A stretch of 32,553 nt of DNA from Microcaldota archaeon. GTDB lineage: Archaea > Micrarchaeota > Micrarchaeia > Anstonellales > Anstonellaceae. The DNA lies in assembly GCA_026414185.1 (NCBI GenBank), contig JAOAJL010000003.1, positions 66,896 to 99,448 of the forward strand, in the 5' to 3' direction. Both the position numbers and the translations under genes were made by a program. Of this stretch, positions 25,292 to 32,553 are shown piece by piece. Below the pieces are notes generated by a model, which ran no database searches, was not told where the DNA came from, and saw only the letters and a list, made by a program, of their open reading frames with translations. Position 1 is the stretch's first letter, and the number at the start of each line of letters is the position of its first letter.

Positions 25292-25984
25292 ATGGCTTCT
25301 CTTGAGCGCTCAATAACAGCGCATATTGACATAGGCGGGGAGCGCTTTGAAATACTGGTTGACCCGGACCTTGCGCAAGCATACAGGAGAGGGCAGAAAA
25401 AGGAGCTCAACAACGTCCTGACGGTGGAGGAGGTTTTCAAGAATTTCCGGAAAGGCGAGCGGCACACAAGCTCCGCGCTGCAGAAGGCGTTCGGAACAAC
25501 CGACGTTTGGCAGATTGCGGACCGCATACTCAAAAACGGAGAAATCCAGCTCACAACCGAGCAGAAGCGCAAGATGCTTGAGGAAAAAAAGAGGCAGATA
25601 ATAGCCATGCTTCTGCGGGAGGCGATTGACCCGAGAACAGGCGCGCCGCACACGCAGCTTAGGCTTGAGCAGGCTCTTGAGCAGTCGCGCGTGCATATTG
25701 ATGCGTTCGCGGATGCCGCCTCGCAGCTTGACAAGGTCATCGCCGCCCTCCGCCCCATAATACCGCTGAAGTTTGAGCGGGTGAAGGTGGCGGCAAAAAT
25801 ACCCGCCCAGTTTGCGCAGAGGATTTATGGAATGCTGAAAGGATACGGCATACAAAAGGAGGAGTGGGCTTCTGACGGGAGCCTGATTGTCGTAATAGAG
25901 ATGCCTGCTGGCCTGCAAGGGGAATTCTACGACCGGCTCAACAAGGCAACAGCCGGGCAGGCGGAAACCAGGCTGATAAAGTGA
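25292..25984 (+). CDS. Ribosome maturation protein SBDS
   Basis: ILVDPDLAQAYRRGQKKELNNVLTVEEVFKNFRKGERHTSSALQKAFGTTDVWQIADRILKNGEIQLTTEQKRKM. Confidence 0.94.
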   Translation: MASLERSITAHIDIGGERFEILVDPDLAQAYRRGQKKELNNVLTVEEVFKNFRKGERHTSSALQKAFGTTDVWQIADRILKNGEIQLTTEQKRKMLEEKKRQIIAMLLREAIDPRTGAPHTQLRLEQALEQSRVHIDAFADAASQLDKVIAALRPIIPLKFERVKVAAKIPAQFAQRIYGMLKGYGIQKEEWASDGSLIVVIEMPAGLQGEFYDRLNKATAGQAETRLIK

Positions 25985-26002
25985 TGCAGGAAGAGTGATT
26001 AG

Positions 26003-26659
26003 ATGACTGAGGAAAAGGCGCACAGCCCAACGCACCATAGCCACTCGCACCAGCCGGAGTCAAGAATAGTCATGCCGGGCGAGCTTCTTTTTGACAGGCC
26101 GGAGAGGATAAGCTATGCCTTCATAGACGGCGGAAAGACCTACTCCACGGTGGTGGGGCTTTTTTCCGAGGGCAAGCTTGTGCCGCTTGAAGGACCCTAC
26201 GAGCCTCTTGTTGACGATTTGGTGGTGGGGCTTGTGACAGAGGTGAAGTTTGCCGGCTACAGCGTGGATATAAACACCGCATACCCTGCCTTTCTCTCCT
26301 CGCGGGAGACGCGCGAGCGCTTTGAGATGGGCGACACGATATTTGCGCGGATAACAATGATCGACGAAGTGCGCTCAATAGAGCTTGGCGAGGCAAGAAA
26401 GCTGCCTGCCGGCAGGCTCGTCAAGGTCTCGTCAGTGAAGGTGCCCCGCATAATCGGCAAGAAAAACTCCATGCTTGAGATGCTTTCCAAGCAGACCGGA
26501 TGCGAAATCTACGTAGGCAGGAACGGATATGTCTGGATAGCCGGCAAAGGGAACGCAAGCCTGGCTGAGAAGGCGATAAGGATGATTGAGGTGCAGGCGC
26601 ACACACGCGGGCTTACCGACAGGGTTGCAGCCTTCCTCAAGGAGGAGCACGGGAGATAA
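26003..26659 (+). CDS. rrp4: Exosome subunit Rrp4 (S1 + KH)
   Basis: VMPGELLF..., VGLVTEVKFAGYSVDINTAYPAFL, KVPRIIGKKNSMLEMLSKQTGCEIYVGRNGYVWIAGK; between SBDS and rrp41. Confidence 0.93.
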   Translation: MTEEKAHSPTHHSHSHQPESRIVMPGELLFDRPERISYAFIDGGKTYSTVVGLFSEGKLVPLEGPYEPLVDDLVVGLVTEVKFAGYSVDINTAYPAFLSSRETRERFEMGDTIFARITMIDEVRSIELGEARKLPAGRLVKVSSVKVPRIIGKKNSMLEMLSKQTGCEIYVGRNGYVWIAGKGNASLAEKAIRMIEVQAHTRGLTDRVAAFLKEEHGR

Positions 26660-26677
26660 TTTTCATCGGTGGTTTTG

Positions 26678-27448
26678 ATGAGCCAAGCAGAATCAAACAA
26701 GCCAAAACTTCTTGTTGACGGCAAGCGCATAGACGGAAGAGCGACCGACGAGCTTCGGCCCATAAGGATTGTGGCGCGCGTGCTCAACGACGCAGACGGT
26801 TCCGCCTATGTGGAGTGGGGAAAAAACAAGGTCCTTGCAGGCGTATACGGGCCTTCAGAGTGCATCCCGCGGCACGACCAGTCGCTTTACCGCTCCGTGG
26901 TGCGCTGCCGCTACAACATGGCGCCGTTTTCCGGCGCAGAAGAGCATGGAAGAAGCGGCCCAAGCAGGCGCAGCCGCGAGCTTTCCAAGGTCATAAAGGA
27001 GGCATTTGAAAACGTCATAATATCCGAGAACTTCCCCCGCACGCAAATTGAAATCTTCGTTGAGGTTCTCCAATCCGACGGGGGGACAAGGTGCGCGGCG
27101 ATAACCGCCGCCTCTGTCGCCCTCGCGGACGCAGGCATCCCTATGAAAGACCTGATAACCGCCGTCGCAGTCGGCAAGATTGACGGACAGATGGCAATAG
27201 ACCTTGGCAAAGAGGAGGACAACTTCGGCGAATCCGACATGCCGCTTGCCTTCTCGCTTCGCACGGGCGAGCTCCTTCTCTTCCAGATGGACGGGCTTCT
27301 GACAAGGGAAGAGCTCCAGAAGGGCATAGCAATGGCGAAGGCTGCGGCGCAGAAGGTCCATAAGCTTCAGGTGGAGGCGATACGCAAGGTCTATGAGGAG
27401 CCGCGCGAGGAGCGCTTCCTTCCTGTCAAAGGGGCATTAGAAAAGTGA
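26678..27448 (+). CDS. rrp41: Exosome subunit Rrp41 (RNase PH fold)
   Basis: RIDGRATDELRPIRI, RCRYNMAPFSGAEEHGRSGPSRRSRELSKVI, DGGTRCAAITAASVALADAGIPM, ESDMPLAFSLRTGELLLFQMDG. Confidence 0.95.
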   Translation: MSQAESNKPKLLVDGKRIDGRATDELRPIRIVARVLNDADGSAYVEWGKNKVLAGVYGPSECIPRHDQSLYRSVVRCRYNMAPFSGAEEHGRSGPSRRSRELSKVIKEAFENVIISENFPRTQIEIFVEVLQSDGGTRCAAITAASVALADAGIPMKDLITAVAVGKIDGQMAIDLGKEEDNFGESDMPLAFSLRTGELLLFQMDGLLTREELQKGIAMAKAAAQKVHKLQVEAIRKVYEEPREERFLPVKGALEK

Positions 27449-27452
27449 TTTT

Positions 27453-28223
27453 ATGGAAACGATAAACGAAATCAAGCGCGACATCCTTTCCAGCCTGCTT
27501 TCCCAGGGAAAGAGGGCGGATGGCCGCGGGATGTTTGACTACCGCCAGATAGCGGTGCACAGCGCGCCTTTGCAGAACGCAGAGGGCTCGGCGCTTGCCA
27601 CGATAGGAAAAACACAGGTGATGGCAGGCATCAAATTTGACGTAGCCGCGCCGTTCCCCGACAGGCCGACGGAAGGCGTGCTTTCCACCTCGGCAGACCT
27701 GCTTCCTCTTGCTTCCCATCTTTTTGAAACAGGCCCGCCAGGTGATGATTCAATAGAGCTTGCGCGCGTGGTTGACAGGGGCATCCGCTCGGCAAACGTG
27801 GTGGATTTGAATTCCTTTTTCATAGAGGATGAGAAAGTCCTGGCGCTTTACCTTGACATCTACGTCCTTGACCACGACGGCAACCTGATTGATGCAAGCA
27901 CGCTTGCCGCCATGGCTGCCTTGCTTTCAGCCCGCATGCCGAAGATAGAGGAAGGGAAGATAGTTCGCGGCGAATTCACGGGGAAGCTGCCGGTAAAAGA
28001 TAAGGTCGTCAGCTGCACGTTCGGAAAGCTCGGCTCGCGCCTCTTTCTTGACCCGTCCCTTGACGAAGAGAAGGGGATGGACTGCCGCCTGACGCTCTCA
28101 ACGACCGACTCGCATCTTTGCGCAGGGCAAAAGGGCGGCTGGGGCGCGATTTCGGAAAGGGATTTAATGGAGATGGTGGATATCTCGCTGCAGAAAGGAA
28201 AGGAGCTTCGCAGGCTTCTGTGA
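27453..28223 (+). CDS. rrp42: Exosome subunit Rrp42
   Basis: RADGRGMFDYRQIAV, TQVMAGIKFDVAAPFPDRPTEGVLSTSADLLPLASHLFETGPPGDDSIELARVVDRGIRSANVVDL. Confidence 0.95.
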   Translation: METINEIKRDILSSLLSQGKRADGRGMFDYRQIAVHSAPLQNAEGSALATIGKTQVMAGIKFDVAAPFPDRPTEGVLSTSADLLPLASHLFETGPPGDDSIELARVVDRGIRSANVVDLNSFFIEDEKVLALYLDIYVLDHDGNLIDASTLAAMAALLSARMPKIEEGKIVRGEFTGKLPVKDKVVSCTFGKLGSRLFLDPSLDEEKGMDCRLTLSTTDSHLCAGQKGGWGAISERDLMEMVDISLQKGKELRRLL

Positions 28224-28238
28224 AATCTGGTGGTTTTG

Positions 28239-28478
28239 ATGTCAAAGCACTCGGTAAGGTTCGGCGCCGAGCTGAGAAAGCGCGCCGGCAAGATAGACCA
28301 GCTTCGCCGCTCCCTCTTCATCTGTCCGCGTTGCGGAAAGAAGAAAGTAAGGAGAGCAGGCAACTCTCTTTTTGAGTGCCGCTCCTGCGGTAGCCTGTTT
28401 GCAGGCGGGGCATATTCCCTTTCAACCCCCTCAGGGGAGGTCGCCTCACGGATTATAGGTGAGATGAAAAAGAGGTAG
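28239..28478 (+). CDS. rpl37ae: 50S ribosomal protein L37Ae
   Basis: VRFGAELRKRAGKIDQLRRSLFICPRCGKKKVRRAGNSLFECRSCGSLFAGGAYSLST, zinc ribbon. Confidence 0.9.
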   Translation: MSKHSVRFGAELRKRAGKIDQLRRSLFICPRCGKKKVRRAGNSLFECRSCGSLFAGGAYSLSTPSGEVASRIIGEMKKR

Positions 28479-28484
28479 GTGCAA

Positions 28485-28622
28485 ATGTTTGTCTGCTCAA
28501 ACCCCAAATGCCACAAGGACATAGCCTCTCTTGACACCAAATTCACGCGTTGCCCCTATTGCGGGCACCGCATCCTCTACAAGAAGCGCGAGCCTGTCGC
28601 CCGCGAGGTCTCAACAGATTAG
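28485..28622 (+). CDS. rpoP: DNA-directed RNA polymerase subunit P (Rpo12/RpoP)
   Basis: 45 aa, absent from the ORF track: MFVCSNPKCHKDIASLDTKFTRCPYCGHRILYKKREPVAREVSTD; CPYCG-RILYK signature and conserved position after L37Ae. Confidence 0.88.
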   Translation: MFVCSNPKCHKDIASLDTKFTRCPYCGHRILYKKREPVAREVSTD

Positions 28623-28920
28623 CAGAAAGGAAAAGGGCGCTTGGGGTAAGAAGGGGGCTGGTTCCATCCAAAAAGGTTCTGTCCGCGGCAGCGCAACGCT
28701 TTCCCTTAGCTTCCCCTCGGCGCAGTCTGCCAAGGCGGCATATGACGCCCTTGCAGCAGAGGCGGACTTCAAGCGCCGCGGCGGCTCAGCAGTGTCTCTG
28801 AAAGGAAAATCCGTAGTTGTCAGGATAGAGGCAGAAGACCCTGTAAGCCTTCGGGCGTCTTTAAACTCCTATCTGCGCCTTATGCATATTATTAAAACCC
28901 TTGAGCAAGAAAGCCAGTGA
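28618..28920 (+). CDS. KEOPS complex subunit Pcc1 (start codon uncertain, possibly non-canonical ATT)
   Basis: ATLSLSFPSAQSAKAAYDALAAEADFKRRGGSAVSLKGKSVVVRIEAEDPVSLRASLNSYLRLMHIIKTLEQ, Pcc1 pattern; frame has no ATG/GTG/TTG between the rpoP stop and the Pcc1 domain. Confidence 0.8.
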   Translation: MSRKEKGAWGKKGAGSIQKGSVRGSATLSLSFPSAQSAKAAYDALAAEADFKRRGGSAVSLKGKSVVVRIEAEDPVSLRASLNSYLRLMHIIKTLEQESQ

Positions 28921-28930
28921 GGTGGTGCTT

Positions 28931-29293
28931 ATGGCAACAGAGCCGCTTCGCGACCCGCAAAAGCTCCAAAAGCAGCTTGCCGAATTCCAGGAAGTGCAGC
29001 GGCAGCTTCAGCTGATAAACATCCAGAGGCAGCAGCTCACGTTCCAGCTTGAGGAGGTCAAGGCGGCGCAAGAGGAGCTTGCAAAGACCGACAAGAAGGT
29101 CTATCGCGCAATCGGACCACTTATTGTGGAAGGCACGAAAGAGGAGATAGCCGAGGACTTGAAGCAGCGCAGGGAAATCTTTGAGGTGAGGCTTTCAGCC
29201 CTCGCAAAGCAAGGCGAGAAGCTCCAGCCAAAGTTTGACGAGCTTCGCGCAAGCATTGAGAAGATGATTTCGCAGGGCGGACAGAGCCAATAA
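28931..29293 (+). CDS. pfdB: Prefoldin subunit beta
   Basis: LQKQLAEFQEVQRQLQLINIQRQQLTFQLEEVKAAQEELAKTDKKVYRAIGPLIVEGTKEEIAEDLKQRRE. Confidence 0.93.
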   Translation: MATEPLRDPQKLQKQLAEFQEVQRQLQLINIQRQQLTFQLEEVKAAQEELAKTDKKVYRAIGPLIVEGTKEEIAEDLKQRREIFEVRLSALAKQGEKLQPKFDELRASIEKMISQGGQSQ

Positions 29294-29314
29294 GCCCTCT
29301 ATGCAGGCGGGGTT

Positions 29315-30322
29315 ATGGCTTCTTCTGCCTCTTCAAAAAAGCGCCCTGCTTCTCCCGCCGCAGCCCTCTTTCTCAAAAAGCTGCGCGGCAAGCGCGTTGT
29401 GATAACCTTTCATGTCCTTGGCGACCTTGACGCAGCCGGCTCGGCAATTGCGCTTGCGCGCTTCATCGGGCAGAAAGCCGTCATCGCGCCTCCTGACGCG
29501 ATGAGCGCATCCGCAAGGCGCCTTTTTGCCTACACAGGGACAAAAACCGAGCCGTTTTCTCCAGACTTGCTTGCAAAGCGCGGCTTTCTGGCGGTCCTTG
29601 ACTCCTCCTCTCCCTCCTTGCTTCCGCACTTGGCCGGGCTGAGTGCGGATTTGGCAATTGACCACCATATAAGAAGCCCTGATTCCGTCCCAGCCAAACT
29701 GCTGATAAACGACCCGCAGGCATGCTCAACCTCCGAAATGCTCTATTTCCTGCTGCGGCCCTCGGACAAAATCTCCTCAATTGCCCTCCTGCTTGGAATA
29801 ATCTCCGACAGCGCGGGCTTCCAGAATGCCACAAGCAGGACATTTGAGGCGGTTTCCGCTCTTCTTTCCGCCTCCTCAATTTCGTATTCCGCAATAAAGC
29901 AGCTTGCTTTCGCGCCGCAGTCCCTTTCCGAAAGGATTGAAGCCCTCCGCTCCTGCCAGTCCGTCCGTGCGGAGCGCATAGGCGAGCACCTGATTGCCGC
30001 CGCGATGGCAAAAAGCCATGAGGGGCATTTTGCGGAGATGCTTGTGCGGATGGGCGCGGACATCGCCTTCGTAGGTTGCGAAGGGAGCGAAGGCGTCATC
30101 TGCGCCCGCATGCGCCAGTGCATGAAAGGCAAAGTTTCGCTTGGGCGCATAATGTCCGAAGCAGGAAAGGTGCTTGGCGGCTCTGGGGGAGGGCATGAGC
30201 TTGCCGCCGCCGCGTCAGGCTCGCCGGAGGCGGTCCGCGAAGCCCTGGCAGTATGCACCAAGCTTGCCGAGCAGCAGATTCTGTCAGCAGAAAGCGGCAG
30301 GGTGAAGAAAATAGAGTGGTGA
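29315..30322 (+). CDS. DHH-family phosphoesterase (NrnA/RecJ-like, DHHA1 C-terminus)
   Basis: TFHVLGDLDAAGSAIAL, VLDSSSPSLLPHL, LAIDHHIRSP, LLGIISDSAGFQNATSRTFEAV, LGGSGGGHELAAAASG. Confidence 0.88.
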   Translation: MASSASSKKRPASPAAALFLKKLRGKRVVITFHVLGDLDAAGSAIALARFIGQKAVIAPPDAMSASARRLFAYTGTKTEPFSPDLLAKRGFLAVLDSSSPSLLPHLAGLSADLAIDHHIRSPDSVPAKLLINDPQACSTSEMLYFLLRPSDKISSIALLLGIISDSAGFQNATSRTFEAVSALLSASSISYSAIKQLAFAPQSLSERIEALRSCQSVRAERIGEHLIAAAMAKSHEGHFAEMLVRMGADIAFVGCEGSEGVICARMRQCMKGKVSLGRIMSEAGKVLGGSGGGHELAAAASGSPEAVREALAVCTKLAEQQILSAESGRVKKIEW

Positions 30323-30377
30323 GCCGCCCATTCGGCAACCATTAAGAAGCTTGGCACAAAGTCATTAGGGGGGTTCC

Positions 30378-31688
30378 ATGCCAGTCGCCGTCATAGTGGG
30401 AACGCAGTGGGGGGATGAAGGAAAGGGCAAAGTGGTGGACTATTATGCCTCCCGCGCGCAAGTCATAGTCCGCTTCAACGGCGGGGCGAATGCAGGGCAC
30501 ACCGTCGTGCTGAAAGGGAAGTCCTACAAGCTGCACCACATACCATCAGGAGTGCTCTACCCAAACAAGATTAACATAATCGGCAACGGCATGGCAGTTG
30601 ACCCCAAAAAGCTCATCCAAGAGATTGAAATGCTCAAGGGAGCTGGTATAAAGCCGTCCCTTGCAATCTCCCCGCGGGCGCACGTGGTCCTGCCCTACCA
30701 TTTCGTCTTGGACGGCGCAGAGGAGGAAAGAAAAGGCGGGCTTGCGGCAGGCACCACAAAGCGCGGAATAGGGCCATGCTATTCGGACAAGGCATCCCGC
30801 TTCGGCGTCCGCTTCTGCGAATTCATAGACAGCGGCGCGTTCAGGGAAAAGCTTGCCATCCTCCATCCGCTCAAGCTCCGCATTATAGAGGGGGCATACG
30901 GGCTTTCATTTTCACGCACCCAAGAGGACATATTCCGCGAATATTCGCAATACGCCTCCGTGCTTGCGCCGTATGTCAAGGACACCGTTGAGATAATCCA
31001 CTCTGCGATAGAAGCCAAAAAGCGCATTCTTCTTGAAGGGGCGCAGGCGACGATGCTTGACATAGACCACGGTCTTTATCCTTTCGGCACCTCAAGCAAC
31101 ACCACCGCCGGCGGAGCCTGCACGGGCGCAGGCATAGGCCCGACTCAGGTAGATGAAGTGGTGGGAGTGGTCAAAGCCTACACCTCGCGCGTCGGCTCCG
31201 GTCCCCTTCCCACGGAGATAACAGATTCCACTGCCGATTTCATCAGAAACAAAGGAGGGGAATACGGCACGACCACCGGCAGACCGCGCAGGATTGGATG
31301 GCTTGACATGGTGACCCTGCGCTATTCAGCAAGGATAAACGGGCTGACAGGGCTTGCCTTCACCCGCATTGACACTCTTGCAGGAGTCAAAAAGGTGAAG
31401 CTCTGCACGCACTACACACTTGACGGCAAAAAAACTCTCCTTATGCCCGCCTCGCACAGGGATTTTGCGCGCTGCAAGCCAGTCTACCGGGAATTTCCGG
31501 GGTGGAAAGACGCTGGGATTGACGGATGGCGCAAGTGCGCAAAGGGGGGCTTCAAAGCCCTGCCTGCGCAAGCTCGCGCCTACCTCTCCTTCATCTCAAA
31601 ATCCGTCGGCGTCCCGATTTACTTTGTAAGCGTGGGCGCAGGCAGGGAAGACAGCATCGTTTTAAAAGACGTCTTTGGAAGAAGATGA
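30378..31688 (+). CDS. purA: Adenylosuccinate synthetase
   Basis: VIVGTQWGDEGKGKVVDYYA, RFNGGANAGHTVV, GTTKRGIGPCYSDKASR, LLEGAQATMLDIDHGLYPFGTSSNTTAGG, PLPTEI, TTTGRPRRIGWLD. Confidence 0.97.
   Translation: MPVAVIVGTQWGDEGKGKVVDYYASRAQVIVRFNGGANAGHTVVLKGKSYKLHHIPSGVLYPNKINIIGNGMAVDPKKLIQEIEMLKGAGIKPSLAISPRAHVVLPYHFVLDGAEEERKGGLAAGTTKRGIGPCYSDKASRFGVRFCEFIDSGAFREKLAILHPLKLRIIEGAYGLSFSRTQEDIFREYSQYASVLAPYVKDTVEIIHSAIEAKKRILLEGAQATMLDIDHGLYPFGTSSNTTAGGACTGAGIGPTQVDEVVGVVKAYTSRVGSGPLPTEITDSTADFIRNKGGEYGTTTGRPRRIGWLDMVTLRYSARINGLTGLAFTRIDTLAGVKKVKLCTHYTLDGKKTLLMPASHRDFARCKPVYREFPGWKDAGIDGWRKCAKGGFKALPAQARAYLSFISKSVGVPIYFVSVGAGREDSIVLKDVFGRR
31670..31678 (+). promoter_or_regulatory. Putative TATA box for tRNA-Thr, inside the purA 3' end
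   Basis: TTTTAAAAG about 27-35 nt upstream of tRNA position 1. Confidence 0.4.
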
Positions 31689-31704
31689 TGCATCCTGAAC
31701 GCAA

Positions 31705-31855
31705 GCCCCTGTAGCTCAGCGGTAGAGCGCGTGCATGGTACGAGAAACCCATTCGAATTCCCATCGGCGGGTTTCTACGTTACTTCCTCCGAGGGTTTCC
31801 CGGAGGGGTAACAACCATAAAGCACGAGGTCCCGAGTTCAATCCTCGGCGGGGGC
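31705..31855 (+). tRNA. tRNA-Thr (GGT) with intron at 37/38 (intron about 31741-31820, 80 nt); discriminator T at 31856, no encoded CCA
   Basis: Acceptor GCCCCTG/CGGGGGC, D stem GCTC/GAGC, anticodon stem CGTGC/GCACG, loop AT-GGT-A|A, T arm CCGAG-TTCAATC-CTCGG. Bulge-helix-bulge: ATGG/CCAT central helix with TAC and AAA bulges. Confidence 0.9.
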
Positions 31856-31897
31856 TTTCCAGCCGAATCAAGAAGCTCCAGCCAGCCTGCATCTGCC

Positions 31898-31946
31898 CAG
31901 CCTTCCGCCACCATGCCAATCCGCCAAGAAGGCTGCAGTTCTTTTT
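31898..31946 (+). terminator. Possible terminator: CAGCCTTC-N22-GAAGGCTG followed by TTCTTTTT
   Basis: 8-bp inverted repeat then T-run, about 45 nt after tRNA-Thr. Confidence 0.35.
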
Positions 31947-31990
31947 CCTGAAAAGCCAATGGCGCATAAGCAAGGCTTTTTTGCGCCAGC

Positions 31991-32553
31991 CTAAACCTCC
32001 ACAGTCTCGCCCATCGCGGGGGCGTATGCCTCAAAGCCCTCCAATTTCAGCTCCTCGGCAAAATCGGCGCACTTCTCGCCGTGCACCACGAAAATCCTGT
32101 CCGGCTTGAGCTTCTCAGCAAGCTCAAAAAGCTCGCGCCTGCCCGCGTGCGCAGAGAAGTCAAGGTAGGAATACTGCGCCTTGGGGTGAAGCTTCACCCC
32201 GTCGTATTCCACAAAGCCCAGATTAAGAAGGTTGTAGCCGTTTGTGTCAGGCACGCAGTAGCCAGTGAAGATAGCCCTGCTTTCCGGTCCGAGCCGAAGA
32301 AGATAGGAAAGCGCAGGCCCCCCTTGCAGCATGCCGGCAGTGGCGATTATCACGCAGGGCTTGTGAAGCAGCTTTTCCCTCTCCTTGCTGTGCCTCACCT
32401 GCCTGCAGGAGCCAAAGTCCTCACGGAACCTCTTGAATTCCTTTATGTAGGCAGAGTAGTGCGAAAGAATCTTGCTCATCTGCCAACCCATCCCGTCAAT
32501 GTAAATGTCCACATCCTTGTTTTGCGAGCGGATTATCCTGACAAGCTCCTGCG
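31991..32553 (-). CDS. Beta-CASP metallo-beta-lactamase-family ribonuclease (CPSF-like), C-terminal part (5' end outside window)
   Basis: Open frame to window edge: QELVRIIRSQNKDVDIYIDGMGWQM...PCVIIATAGMLQGGPALSYLLRLGPESRAIFTGYCVPDTNGYNLL...YLDFSAHAGRRELFELAEKLKPDRIFVVHGE. Confidence 0.9.
   Translation of the reverse strand, partial: QELVRIIRSQNKDVDIYIDGMGWQMSKILSHYSAYIKEFKRFREDFGSCRQVRHSKEREKLLHKPCVIIATAGMLQGGPALSYLLRLGPESRAIFTGYCVPDTNGYNLLNLGFVEYDGVKLHPKAQYSYLDFSAHAGRRELFELAEKLKPDRIFVVHGEKCADFAEELKLEGFEAYAPAMGETVEV

Noticed and set aside
24745-25758. 337-aa minus-strand ORF
   Set aside because: Overlaps psmA and SBDS completely on the opposite strand; not protein-like.
27860-28546. 228-aa minus-strand ORF
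   Set aside because: Antisense to rrp42/L37Ae, no domain.
1-32553. Mobile elements, integrases, toxin-antitoxin or known defence genes
   Set aside because: None recognised; the region looks like core chromosomal sequence.

Overview
The window looks archaeal: SD motifs GGTG/GAGGTGAT, TTTAAA-type TATA boxes, an archaeal exosome superoperon, KEOPS, SBDS and an intron-containing tRNA. DPANN-like affinity is only a guess, based on the 'GQAAMEYLMTYGWA' class III signal peptide and compact gene layout. Left part: 5' end of hisS (partial), thioredoxin, ScpB/ScpA, a conserved hypothetical, a KaiC-like ATPase with a variant Walker A, TrpRS, a PPAT-DUF84 fusion, a GT2 glycosyltransferase and a membrane-anchored CPPC thioredoxin-like protein. 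Middle: a divergent pair of winged-helix-like proteins (one long coiled coil, one with four repeats) around a palindromic promoter; Cgi121, S8e, a decayed membrane-protein gene, a TctA-type membrane protein, an amidohydrolase and a PfkB kinase; then a type IV pilus-like cluster (secretion ATPase, an 850-aa low-complexity protein, two TadC/FlaJ-like proteins, a class III signal-peptide protein). Right part: a fumarase/aspartase-family enzyme, then psmA-SBDS-rrp4-rrp41-rrp42-rpl37ae-rpoP-pcc1-pfdB-DHH, purA, tRNA-Thr(GGT) with an ~80-nt intron, and a partial beta-CASP nuclease. The best candidates for undescribed biology are the divergent wHTH/coiled-coil pair, the long disordered protein inside the pilus cluster, and pcc1, which has no ATG/GTG/TTG start outside rpoP. 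All family calls come from motif recognition by eye; no database search was run.
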